In this document: positions 7,509 to 14,160 of the stretch, in pieces
Layout: every line of letters starts with the position of its first letter
Position numbering within the stretch: the stretch's first letter is position 1
Source: an uncultured delta proteobacterium
Lineage (GTDB): Bacteria; Myxococcota_A; Polyangia; Polyangiales; Ga0077539
NCBI GenBank assembly: GCA_903885885.1
Contig: CAISKJ010000612.1
Coordinates: 1 to 17,366, forward strand
Direction: 5' to 3'
Length of the DNA: 17,366 nucleotides
The notes under the pieces: model-generated
What the model was told of the DNA's origin: nothing
Databases searched by the model: none
What the model saw: the letters and a program-made list of their open reading frames with translations, nothing else
Position numbers and translations under genes: made by a program

Positions 7509-8392
7509 GCGAGATTGATGGTGTAGCAGCGGCGCACCGCCGGCCACGCGCGTGACACCACCGGACCCGCCACGCGCATCCACCGCGGGAGCCTCCGCGG
7601 GTGGGCATAGAGCAGGTCGTAGAAGCTGTGCGAGCGCTCGACGCGAACGCCCGCGGCGAACGACTCGACCTCCTGCGCGTGGGTCACGCACCACGTGAAG
7701 CGCGCATCGAAGTGTCGCATCGCGTCGTGGGCGCCCTGGAGCCGCACGACCGGCGCGGTCATCGCGTCGAACACGAACGACGCGCCCGGCAGCGCCGCAC
7801 GGAGCCGCGAGAAGACCGCGCGCACCTCCGCGCGATCGAGGTACACGAGCACGCCCTCGCTCACGACGATGCACGGGCCCTCGACGCGGTCGCGCAGCGC
7901 GTCGAACACGCCCGCGTCGGTGATCGACGCGGACACCACCGCGCGGCGCGCGTGCAGCGCGAAGAACCGCTCGCGCAGCGCGATCACCTCGGGCAGGTCG
8001 AGCTCGATCCACCGGGCGCGCCCGTTGTCGAGGCGCTCGTGGCGGCTGTTGAGGCCGACGCCCAGCTCCACCACGGTGCCGTCGGGGTGGGCTACGAGAA
8101 ACTCGCGCACCCACGCGTCGACGAGCGCGCCACGCACGCTACAACCGAGCTGGCTCGCGCTTGCCCCACGAAGAACGTCGAAGTCGAAATCGACGGCGGC
8201 GACGATCTCCTCGGCCTTGCGGTCGCGAAGCAGACCGTCCGCGCGGCGACTCTCCTCGGCGCGCGCCCACAAGGGAACGAGGAGCGTGCGCGCCACCGGA
8301 CCGAGCTCGATCGCGACTCGCGAGACGTGTTGCGGCGCGTTCAATGCTCGAGTCCAAGGGGCACGACGATCGAAACAGGCACGATCGAACAC
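7496..8392 (-). CDS. Class I SAM-dependent methyltransferase, TcmP/LCMT (PPM1)-like
   Basis: Predicted S-adenosylmethionine-dependent methyltransferase of the leucine carboxyl methyltransferase/TcmP group, which methylates carboxylates or phenolic hydroxyls in proteins or polyketides; the substrate here is unknown. Numbered from GTG 8392 (298 aa), residues 26-75 match the family's N-terminal helix region (ARTLLVPLWARAEES, then VDFDFD). SAM-binding motif I is VVELGVGLNSR at 107-117, with the acidic ribose ligand in WIELDLP (Glu130), and SEGVLVYL at 178-185 is the family motif near the active site. No membrane helix is seen. The open frame continues upstream into the selenocysteine tRNA gene, so starts above 8403 are excluded. 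GTG 8392 and TTG 8344 are the remaining options, neither with a good Shine-Dalgarno sequence; TTG 8344 would give a 282-aa protein that still keeps the whole domain. It may be co-transcribed with the tRNA. Confidence 0.85.
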   Translation of the reverse strand: MFDRACFDRRAPWTRALNAPQHVSRVAIELGPVARTLLVPLWARAEESRRADGLLRDRKAEEIVAAVDFDFDVLRGASASQLGCSVRGALVDAWVREFLVAHPDGTVVELGVGLNSRHERLDNGRARWIELDLPEVIALRERFFALHARRAVVSASITDAGVFDALRDRVEGPCIVVSEGVLVYLDRAEVRAVFSRLRAALPGASFVFDAMTAPVVRLQGAHDAMRHFDARFTWCVTHAQEVESFAAGVRVERSHSFYDLLYAHPRRLPRWMRVAGPVVSRAWPAVRRCYTINLARLG

Positions 8393-8403
8393 CGTAGCGA
8401 AAT

Positions 8404-8503
8404 TGGCGGAAGCACAGAGGAATCGAACCTCCCGCGCGACGCATAGGCGCCGACGCCACCGGTTTTGAAGACCGGGCCCGTCACCAGAGCAGGACGTGCT
8501 TCC
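8404..8503 (-). tRNA. selC: tRNA-Sec (selenocysteine), anticodon TCA
   Basis: Read on the minus strand, the gene begins GGAAGCAC and ends GTGCTTCC-G-CCA, giving an 8-bp acceptor stem, the selenocysteine hallmark, a G discriminator and an encoded CCA. The anticodon arm is CCGGT, loop CTTCAAA, ACCGG, with anticodon TCA that reads UGA. The T arm has a 5-bp stem (one G-U) around TTCGATT, so acceptor plus T stem is the 8+5 form of bacterial tRNA-Sec. The extra arm is long, with a stem closing on CTAT (CGGCGC/GCGTCG). The sequence closely resembles E. coli selC over both ends and the D loop (TGGTGA versus CGGTGA). It is charged with serine and converted to Sec by SelA, then delivered by SelB; neither gene is in this window. 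Confidence 0.95.
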
Positions 8504-8566
8504 GCCGCGCACGGTACATCAGCGGCCACGCACTTGCCTACGCCTTCGGTGCTGTCGTACCGATGC

Positions 8567-8580
8567 GGCCCTATGGGGCC
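8567..8580 (+). promoter_or_regulatory. Hairpin holding the lipoprotein start codon in its loop
   Basis: GGCCC (8567-8571), TATG, GGGCC (8576-8580): a perfect 5-bp stem whose 4-base loop contains the ATG of the lipoprotein gene. No Shine-Dalgarno sequence precedes it. It may expose or control the start, or be chance in GC-rich DNA. Confidence 0.25.
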
Positions 8581-10225
8581 TTCGCGAGCACGACCTCTCA
8601 TCGCGGCGCAAGTCGGCCTCCTCGCCGCGCTGGCGTCGTGCGCGCACACCGACACAAACCTGCGGCCGCATCCCCCCGCAGCGCAGCGCCCCCGCCGCTT
8701 TCGGGCGCCCCGCGTCGCGTGTGATGCGCCCGCGTTCCCAGCGCTTCGCGACCCGTGGGTGCTCGTTGGGTGGCCAACAGCGCCCCGCTTCACCTCCGTC
8801 GAGGCCGAGGGCGCGATCCTCTACGCAACGACCACAAGCACGGTCTGTCGCAGCGTGGACGGCGGCCGCCACTGGTCTCCGGTGTTGCTCGACCTCGACG
8901 CGCCCGTGCTCGTCGCCGTCGAGGGCGGGCGCATCGTGGTACGCGCCGAAGAGGCGTGGGAGGGGCGCGAAGACGTCACCGGCGTGTGGTGGGTGACCGA
9001 CAACGGAGCGGTCGAATGGGCCCGCCACGAGCGCCCCCCCGAGGTGGGCCAGGGGCGCGTCGAACGCATCGCCGTGCACACCCGCGAGGTCGACGGCGAG
9101 TTCGCTGCGGTCTCGTGCGGCGACGCGCTCTTCACCGTCGTCCCTTCTCCGCGCGGGCGCGCGCCCCTCGCGCTACGCAGCGACGACGCAGGGCTCACGT
9201 GGTCGCGAATGAACATCCCGCCGCGACTCCGCGAGCCGGGGAGTACGTTCCGATGCATCGGCCACGACGCCGTCGCGCTCGAACGAGGGGGAGCTGTGCC
9301 GCTCGTCACCGCATTCAGCCGAGACCGCGGTCGACGATGGGAGACGCTCGCGAGTCTCCCCATCGTCGCACAGGCCGCCGCAGACACGATCCCCGCCGAC
9401 GACGCGCTCCCATCGAGCGGCTGCGCTCCACTCGCCGGACGTGGAGTCTTCTGCGAGGTCAGCGGACAGGGCTGGGCCTCGAGCGACCTCGGGCACCGCT
9501 GGCACCGGGCCAACTCGCCCGTGGGTGGGCGCACGTTGCCCATGCACGGCGAGTTTCTGCTCGGTATCGGCGGCGGCGTCGCCCTGAGCACCGACGCGGG
9601 GCATCGATGGGAGATGGTTACCGTCGCACCGGGCAGCGCGAACCTTGGCATCCGCGGCGCGGTGCTCTCTCCAACGTCGTACTGGCTCGCAGGCTCGGCC
9701 CTGTGGTGGACCGACGACGGCGGCCAGCATTGGACCGCGACGCCGCTCCCGTGGGAACTCGTCGCTGTCCTCGCCCGGCGGCGATGGATCGGACTCCGTC
9801 CGTCGGCCGGACAGCGCGATGGGTGCGGTGGCACGATCATGCTCACGAGCACCGCGGGGCGGTCCTGGCGCCCCGTACTCGGCCCCAACGTGAAACGCGT
9901 AACGATGCGCGATGGTGAGCTCCGCGCGATGCTGTGTGGCGTAGCGGCGCGCGTGCTCGCGAGCCGAGACGGCACCTCATGGCGCCCCGTGAGCCCGCGC
10001 ATCGACGACGACCTCGAAGACAACGACGAGGACGCCCCCATCATCGTCGATGGGATGCGGCTCGAGCTGTCCAACGGAGCGCTCCAGGTCTCACGCATCG
10101 GAGACGCGCCCGAGGTCATCTCCGCGGCGTGGCCCCGAGACATCATGCCGATCGCCGCTTCCGCGGTCGATGGACACCCTGCGGTAGTCGTCTTCGGCAA
10201 CGGAACGGTGCTACGCCGTCCCTAG
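8573..10225 (+). CDS. Lipoprotein with Asp-box (BNR-type) beta-propeller
   Basis: A 550-aa exported lipoprotein. The N-terminus MGPSRARPLIAAQVGLLAAL leads to a classical lipobox LASC with Cys23, the expected lipidation site, so the mature protein should be membrane-anchored, probably in the outer membrane. The rest carries eight Asp-box-like motifs (SxDxGxxW) starting near residues 94, 203, 249, 304, 339, 380, 426 and 464, for example SVDGGRHW, STDAGHRW and TDDGGQHW. Such repeats mark beta-propellers of the sialidase/BNR, VPS10 and Ycf48 types. No sialidase catalytic arginine triad could be assigned, so I predict a binding or scaffold protein, not an enzyme. The frame is open upstream into the tRNA gene, but ATG 8573 is chosen because it gives the signal peptide. 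An acidic stretch (DDDLEDNDEDAP) sits near residue 475. It converges on the anti-sigma gene with seven bases between stops. Confidence 0.85.
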   Translation: MGPSRARPLIAAQVGLLAALASCAHTDTNLRPHPPAAQRPRRFRAPRVACDAPAFPALRDPWVLVGWPTAPRFTSVEAEGAILYATTTSTVCRSVDGGRHWSPVLLDLDAPVLVAVEGGRIVVRAEEAWEGREDVTGVWWVTDNGAVEWARHERPPEVGQGRVERIAVHTREVDGEFAAVSCGDALFTVVPSPRGRAPLALRSDDAGLTWSRMNIPPRLREPGSTFRCIGHDAVALERGGAVPLVTAFSRDRGRRWETLASLPIVAQAAADTIPADDALPSSGCAPLAGRGVFCEVSGQGWASSDLGHRWHRANSPVGGRTLPMHGEFLLGIGGGVALSTDAGHRWEMVTVAPGSANLGIRGAVLSPTSYWLAGSALWWTDDGGQHWTATPLPWELVAVLARRRWIGLRPSAGQRDGCGGTIMLTSTAGRSWRPVLGPNVKRVTMRDGELRAMLCGVAARVLASRDGTSWRPVSPRIDDDLEDNDEDAPIIVDGMRLELSNGALQVSRIGDAPEVISAAWPRDIMPIAASAVDGHPAVVVFGNGTVLRRP

Positions 10226-10232
10226 CCGCAGT

Positions 10233-11531
10233 TCAGAAGCCGAGATTGTTGAACGAGTCCGTCTGTGCGGGCACCCGTCGCGAACGGGTGGGCGCCGCCC
10301 TCGACGGCATCGGGCGAGACACCGCAGGGCGTGAACTCGCAGCGGCCGTCGCTTGCGACGGTCCATTCACCTCACCCGCGAGCACCGTCGTCTCGTTGGG
10401 CTGCGCAAGATAGCGCGCCTGAACGACGCCCGCCTCACGCACCTGTCCGCTCTGCAGGAGCAGGCTACGCAGCGCCTGTGCAATGGCCGTTCGATCTGCA
10501 TCGGGCGGGTCGAGCGCAAGGGCGTCACGCAACGCAACGATGGCCTGATCGGTGTCGCCACGCGCTCGAAATGACGCTCCACGATCGCGAAGCACGCGCC
10601 ACGTCGGGGCGGCCTGCTGCGCCACTTGCGCGCCTCCGTAGGCGCTCTGCGGCGAAATCTGCTCGGTGCTTCCAATCGGTGCCCTGGGCAGCGCACGATC
10701 GAGCGCAGTATCGCCGGTCACACGCTGTGCCCCGGCGACACGACCGGGAGCCTGAGCGGCAGGCGGCTGCAGTTCACGATACGCAGTCGGCGACTCCTGC
10801 GACGCTGCGCCGCGCTCTGCATGCGGCAGCGCTTGCTGACCGATCACGTTGTCCGCGCTGTCAACATCGGCTCCCGCGGGCGCCGCCGACGCCACCGGCA
10901 CCGCACCTGCGGATCCCTCGAGGCTCCCGCTGAGCGGCCGAGCAACCGATGGTCCGCGGTGTTCGATCACACGCTCGGCGACAACGGGTCGAGCCGTCGG
11001 AGGGCGGCGACCCGACGGCACGAGCCCATCGCGGGCCATCGGGGCCTCGGCGGCGGGGAGTTCCGTCGCAGGGATCACCTGGGCGCCGGGCTCGTCGCTG
11101 GTCTGCACCGGGCGGGTCGGAGCCTGGGGCTGATGGTAACTGAGCCCAAAGCCAATCATCAGGAGAAACACCGCCGCCATGGCGACCTGTCGCCGCATGG
11201 CCACCTCGCCGACGCGACGCATCCACACGGGGAAGCGCGCCCTTGATTCGGTCGGGAGCGCTGTCGCGACAGAAGCGCCGTGACCCCCGCGAAGGCCAGC
11301 GCTACGAGCCCCTGCCGCCGCCTCGATGGCATCGATCAATGCGGCATTGGGGAGCGGTGCCGCGACCGGCGCGAGTGATCGCGCGGCGCTGCGTCCACGC
11401 GAGAGCCGCTCGAACGCACCGTCGCACGCCGAGCACCCGTCGAGATGCCTACGCACCGCCGCGCGTCGCAGCTCGTCGAGGTCGTCGTAGAGGTAGTCGA
11501 TCAACAGTTCGTTGCAGGATTCGCATTCCAT
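10233..11531 (-). CDS. Anti-sigma factor with zinc-finger (ZAS/zf-HC2) domain and one transmembrane helix
   Basis: Predicted membrane anti-sigma factor controlling the adjacent ECF sigma factor. The N-terminal domain (residues 1-45) has the ZAS zinc motif His29-x3-Cys33-x2-Cys36 with upstream Cys3/Cys6, which binds the sigma factor in the cytoplasm. A hydrophobic helix at about 117-132 (VAMAAVFLLMIGFGLSY) crosses the inner membrane. The roughly 300 residues outside are long, Ala/Pro/Ser-rich and probably disordered, then form a TPR-like helical piece at about 320-385 (GASFRARGDTDQAIVAL), and end in a basic Ser/Arg/Pro tail. This extracytoplasmic part is larger than in simple anti-sigmas and may sense or bind envelope components (inference). 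ATG 11531 lies five bases after the sigma stop; a TTG at 11540 overlapping that stop is an alternative. The sigma-anti-sigma order and spacing indicate one operon. Confidence 0.88.
   Translation of the reverse strand: MECESCNELLIDYLYDDLDELRRAAVRRHLDGCSACDGAFERLSRGRSAARSLAPVAAPLPNAALIDAIEAAAGARSAGLRGGHGASVATALPTESRARFPVWMRRVGEVAMRRQVAMAAVFLLMIGFGLSYHQPQAPTRPVQTSDEPGAQVIPATELPAAEAPMARDGLVPSGRRPPTARPVVAERVIEHRGPSVARPLSGSLEGSAGAVPVASAAPAGADVDSADNVIGQQALPHAERGAASQESPTAYRELQPPAAQAPGRVAGAQRVTGDTALDRALPRAPIGSTEQISPQSAYGGAQVAQQAAPTWRVLRDRGASFRARGDTDQAIVALRDALALDPPDADRTAIAQALRSLLLQSGQVREAGVVQARYLAQPNETTVLAGEVNGPSQATAAASSRPAVSRPMPSRAAPTRSRRVPAQTDSFNNLGF
10272..10290. terminator. Hairpin at convergent junction, possible bidirectional terminator
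   Basis: CACCCGT (10272-10278), loop CGCGA, ACGGGTG (10284-10290): a perfect 7-bp stem about 47 bases after the lipoprotein stop, inside the 3' end of the converging anti-sigma gene. It lacks a T-run. Confidence 0.25.
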
Positions 11532-11536
11532 GGCGC

Positions 11537-12157
11537 TCAACCCAGCGCCCGCGCGTAGTCTTCGTACTCGGCGAGCGCTTCCTGCAGCCGCTCGAGCGCG
11601 TAACGCATCCGCGACTTCACCGTGTTCTCAGGCGCGCCGACAACCTCGGCGATCTCCTTGAACTGGAGGTTGCTGTACTCTCGCATGAGGAAGACCTCGC
11701 GCTGATCGTGTGGCAGCGCGTCGATCGCGCGCACAATGCGAACCTGAAGCTCGCGACCAATAGCCGTGCGATCCACAGCGGCCCGCGTATCGGGGAGCAG
11801 CTCGCCCAAGCTCGGCCCCTCGTCCGCCATGGTCGGCTGGTCGAGCGAAGGGTGTCGTCGTAGAACTGCCTTGCGCGCGTGGTCGATGCAGAGGTTCCGT
11901 GCGACCGTGTAGGCCCACGTCGTGAACTTCGACGCCCGCTGGAAGTCGTTCGCGCCCTGAAGGATGCGAAGCCACGCGTCTTGCAGAATCTCTTCGGCCG
12001 TCGCCGGGTGGCGCACTGAGCGATAGATGAAGTTGTAGAGCGGGTTCCTGTGTCGGCGCATGAGGTCCTCGAACGCGCGAGAATCACCTCCACGGAAGCG
12101 TTCGAGGAGCTCTTCGTCGGCGACTTCCTTCTGCCGTTCGCTGCTCAACTCGATCAC
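11537..12157 (-). CDS. ECF-type RNA polymerase sigma factor (sigma-70 family, RpoE-like)
   Basis: A 206-aa alternative sigma factor directing RNA polymerase to a small regulon. Region 2 covers residues about 28-95 (AFEDLMRRHRNPLYNFIYR, then AEEILQDAWLRI and FTTWAYTVARNLCIDHAR, the core-binding and -10 recognition parts). Region 4 covers about 140-195 (IDALPHDQREVFLMRE, then the helix-turn-helix FKEIAEVVGAPENTVKSRM that reads the -35). There is no region 1.1 or region 3, as expected for the ECF class. Two starts are possible: GTG 12157, where family-like sequence (IELSSERQKEVADEELL) begins, or GTG 12250, which would add 31 basic residues. I prefer 12157 because a possible -10 at 12266-12271 would leave almost no leader before 12250. 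It is followed directly by its anti-sigma gene, and activity is probably released when that protein is inactivated. Confidence 0.92.
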   Translation of the reverse strand: MIELSSERQKEVADEELLERFRGGDSRAFEDLMRRHRNPLYNFIYRSVRHPATAEEILQDAWLRILQGANDFQRASKFTTWAYTVARNLCIDHARKAVLRRHPSLDQPTMADEGPSLGELLPDTRAAVDRTAIGRELQVRIVRAIDALPHDQREVFLMREYSNLQFKEIAEVVGAPENTVKSRMRYALERLQEALAEYEDYARALG

Positions 12158-12265
12158 CTTCGTGATGGCATTCTCGACGGCGTCGTCGACATGAGACGCA
12201 CCGCGACGCGCAAGGGTCTCCCGCCGCCGGGCGCCGCTTCGCGGTCGCACTGGCGATCGAGCCGC

Positions 12266-12296
12266 ATTCTACGCACGCTCGACGCGTCGGGTCCAA
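12266..12296 (-). promoter_or_regulatory. Candidate promoter for the sigma/anti-sigma operon
   Basis: On the minus strand, TTGGAC (12296-12291) and TAGAAT (12271-12266) are separated by 19 bases. The -10 matches the sigma-70 consensus at five of six positions, but the spacer is long. Transcription would start near 12259, about 100 bases before GTG 12157. No clear ECF-type GGAAC/GTC pair was found for autoregulation. Confidence 0.3.
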
Positions 12297-12367
12297 CGAT
12301 CGTACCTCTCCCGGGGCCAACTTCGCGAGCGGCTCGGGGAGGAGGCGCGGGTGGACGCAGGCGCGCG

Positions 12368-12395
12368 TTGACCCTGCGGGGGCGACTGGTATAAA
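12368..12395 (+). promoter_or_regulatory. Near-consensus extended -10 sigma-70 promoter for the exported-protein operon
   Basis: TTGACC at 12368-12373 (5/6 of the -35 consensus) and TATAAA at 12390-12395 (5/6 of the -10 consensus) are separated by 16 bases. TGG lies directly before the -10, making an extended -10 (TGnTATAAA). Transcription would begin near 12402 and leave a leader of about 90 bases before ATG 12495. This is the clearest promoter in the window and stands out in otherwise GC-rich sequence. The rest of the 12158-12494 gap holds only this and the divergent candidate at 12266-12296. Confidence 0.6.
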
Positions 12396-12478
12396 CCCGC
12401 GCTATTGCTTTCGCGGACTGCATCGCATGCCCGCAAAACTATCCCCCTCTGCGCACCGCAACGGTAGACTGCCCCTGT

Positions 12479-12484
12479 GAGAGG
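12479..12484 (+). promoter_or_regulatory. Ribosome binding site deciding the start at 12495
   Basis: GAGAGG lies 10 bases before ATG 12495 but only one base before ATG 12486 and on top of GTG 12477. The spacing favours 12495, which also gives the cleanest signal peptide. Confidence 0.45.
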
Positions 12485-12494
12485 TATGCGACCC

Positions 12495-13250
12495 ATGGCA
12501 AAGACAACGGCGAGCATCGCGACGACTGCGTTCCTCGCCACGTGGGCGGCGGTCGCGCAGGCGCAAACCGCGCCGTCGGCCACCGCTCCTCTCGCCGCCG
12601 CGCAGCCTACGCCGCTCGTAGTCGGAGCTCCTGCTCCCGCAGCGCGTCCAAGCCCGACAATCATCGTGCTCCGAGACATCGATCGGGAGATGACGGGGCT
12701 CTCGAACGACATCACCGCATCGCACGCGAGGCTGCGCGAGATCACTTCGATGGTCCTCGATCAGTCGGGTGGCGGCGCCCAGTTGATCATCGACCACCAG
12801 AACGAGATGGGGTCCACCTTCCGCCTGGTCCGTGCGTCGTACTCCCTCGACGGAGCGGCCGTAGCCACGCGCACCGATGACAACGGATCGCTCGCCGACC
12901 TCACCAACTTCGCGGTCTACAACGGTCGGGTGGCGCAGGGCGAACACACCCTGACCGTGAGCCTCGAATACCAGGGTAACGGCTACGGGATCTTCTCCTA
13001 CATCCGCGGGTACACGTTCCGCGCGCGGTCGGTGCAGAACTTCACGGTCCCCGAAGGCCGTGCGCTCCGACTCACGGTCGTCGGTTACGAGCGCGGCGGT
13101 GCAACAGCAGCCATCGAAGAGCGCCCCGCAATTCGTTACACGCAGGCCGTCATGACCATTCCCGAGGCACAACAGATGTTGCAGCGCGCCGACACTGCCG
13201 CAACAACCGGTGCCGCCCCGGCAGCCGCGGCGCCAGCGAGCCGACGGTGA
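12495..13250 (+). CDS. Exported protein, N-terminal helix plus beta-rich domain, paralogue of the next gene
   Basis: A 251-aa exported protein of unknown function. Residues 1-24 form a signal peptide (MAKTTASIATTAFLATWAAV, then AQAQ) with likely cleavage after AQA. An Ala/Pro linker (25-55) is followed by an amphipathic helix (about 57-92, possibly coiled coil) and a beta-rich domain (97-218) that ends in an Ala/Pro tail. The beta domain shares a string of motifs with the next gene: HQNEM, YSLDG, HTLTVSLEY, GYTFRARS, FTVPEG, VVGYERGG and RPAIRY. Similar small myxobacterial proteins are sometimes labelled dihydrolipoamide acetyltransferase, from memory; no lipoyl or catalytic motif supports that name here. 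It is the first gene of a four-gene plus-strand operon behind the sigma-70 promoter at 12368-12395 and diverges from the ECF sigma gene. Confidence 0.82.
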   Translation: MAKTTASIATTAFLATWAAVAQAQTAPSATAPLAAAQPTPLVVGAPAPAARPSPTIIVLRDIDREMTGLSNDITASHARLREITSMVLDQSGGGAQLIIDHQNEMGSTFRLVRASYSLDGAAVATRTDDNGSLADLTNFAVYNGRVAQGEHTLTVSLEYQGNGYGIFSYIRGYTFRARSVQNFTVPEGRALRLTVVGYERGGATAAIEERPAIRYTQAVMTIPEAQQMLQRADTAATTGAAPAAAAPASRR

Positions 13251-13339
13251 GGACACCCAGATGCCTCCACGCGGTATGCAAGTCCGGTGAATGTAGAACT
13301 GTGCTTCGATACCCGTGTTTCGGGCGCGTACAGTCGGTG

Positions 13340-13347
13340 AGGAAGGG
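13340..13347 (+). promoter_or_regulatory. Strong ribosome binding site for the second paralogue
   Basis: The purine run AGGAAGGG ends three bases before ATG 13351 and nine bases before ATG 13357. It is one of the best Shine-Dalgarno matches in the window and excludes the upstream in-frame GTG at 13315. Confidence 0.5.
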
Positions 13348-13350
13348 AAG

Positions 13351-14160
13351 ATGATCATGCGTTGGCGGTTCACGGTACTGGTGCTTGCGGCGGCCCTCGC
13401 AACGGCGACCGGTGTGGCTCAGCAGGTGCCCACCGAAACGTCGAGCGCCGATGGCGGCGCAACACCCTCGCCGCCGACAGGCGTATCTGCCGCGGCGACG
13501 CCCCCCGTCGCTCCGATCCCCTTCGAGGACGGTGGCACCCTTTCCGGTGAGCAGTACATCGTTCGCTTGCGCGACCTCGAACAGCGCATCAACGAACTGA
13601 AGGAAGAAATCTTCCGGTCCAAGGCCAGACTCTCGCTACTGGCAGAATCTGTACTCGGCAACGTCGTGGGCGGGTCCCGTGCTCAGGTCGTTCATCAAAA
13701 CGAGATGAGCGGCACGTACCGCCTCGTTCACGTCGTCTACTCGCTCGACGGAGCGCCGATCCTCACACGAGACGACGACTCCGGCGGACTCGCCGACCAA
13801 CATGAGTTCCGCGTGTATTCAGGGCAGGTTGGGGCCGGCGATCACACGCTCGGCGTAAACCTCGAGTACCTCGGCGCCGGACTTCCCTACATGAAGGGAT
13901 ACCGATTCCGCGTGCGATCGACCCAGAGTTTCTCGGTGCCCGAGGGCAAGGCGATTCAAATCCGCGTCGTGGGCTATGAGCGAGGCGGTCCGCTAGAGCC
14001 GCCTGAGAACCGTCCGGCGATCAGATACGTCCAGCGCGTGGTGTCGATCCGCGACCTGCAAGATGCCGAGGGCGAGTCAACGAGCAACGCTGATGGCGCA
14101 AGCGAGAACGCCGCGCCCTCGAGCGCGGGAACCCCGTCGACGGGGAGCAGCAATCCATGA
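13351..14160 (+). CDS. Exported protein, coiled-coil plus beta-rich domain, second tandem paralogue
   Basis: A 269-aa exported protein. The signal peptide covers residues 1-23 (MIMRWRFTVLVLAAALATAT, then GVA) with cleavage before QQ. A Pro/Thr/Ala-rich linker (25-65) precedes a heptad-like helix (about 68-103: VRLRDLEQRINELKEEIF), more clearly coiled-coil than in its paralogue. The beta-rich domain (112-230) repeats the shared motifs HQNEM, YSLDG, DHTLGVNLEY, GYRFRVRS, FSVPEG, VVGYERGG and RPAIRY. The tail (240-269) is Ser/Ala/Glu-rich. The two genes clearly arose by duplication and then diverged, mainly in linkers and helix. Heterodimer formation through the helices is a reasonable guess. 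The function is unknown; the family looks confined to myxobacteria-like genomes as far as I can recall. The stop overlaps the next start in ATGA. Confidence 0.83.
   Translation: MIMRWRFTVLVLAAALATATGVAQQVPTETSSADGGATPSPPTGVSAAATPPVAPIPFEDGGTLSGEQYIVRLRDLEQRINELKEEIFRSKARLSLLAESVLGNVVGGSRAQVVHQNEMSGTYRLVHVVYSLDGAPILTRDDDSGGLADQHEFRVYSGQVGAGDHTLGVNLEYLGAGLPYMKGYRFRVRSTQSFSVPEGKAIQIRVVGYERGGPLEPPENRPAIRYVQRVVSIRDLQDAEGESTSNADGASENAAPSSAGTPSTGSSNP

Noticed and set aside
5263..7518. 751-codon plus-strand open frame across the ATP-grasp and M23 genes
   Set aside because: It overlaps two genes with clear catalytic motifs in other frames and is dominated by Arg, His, Ala and Pro, typical of an out-of-frame GC-rich reading.
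8393..8512. Upstream extension of the methyltransferase frame
   Set aside because: It reads through the tRNA-Sec gene, so the extra N-terminal residues cannot belong to the protein.
8465..8572. Upstream extension of the Asp-box lipoprotein from an earlier start
   Set aside because: It begins inside the tRNA gene on the opposite strand and would bury the lipoprotein signal peptide 36 residues in.
11243..11863. Plus-strand open frame opposite the sigma and anti-sigma genes
   Set aside because: It is antisense to two clear genes, has no domain, and is of shadow composition.
12158..12250. N-terminal extension of the sigma factor from GTG 12250
   Set aside because: The 31 extra residues are basic and unlike ECF N-termini, and the likely promoter leaves almost no leader. 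It is kept only as an alternative start.
12154..12423. Minus-strand 89-codon frame ending in GTGA at the sigma start, a possible leader peptide gene
   Set aside because: It is Arg/Pro/Ala-rich and runs across both promoter candidates; no ribosome binding site or family resemblance.
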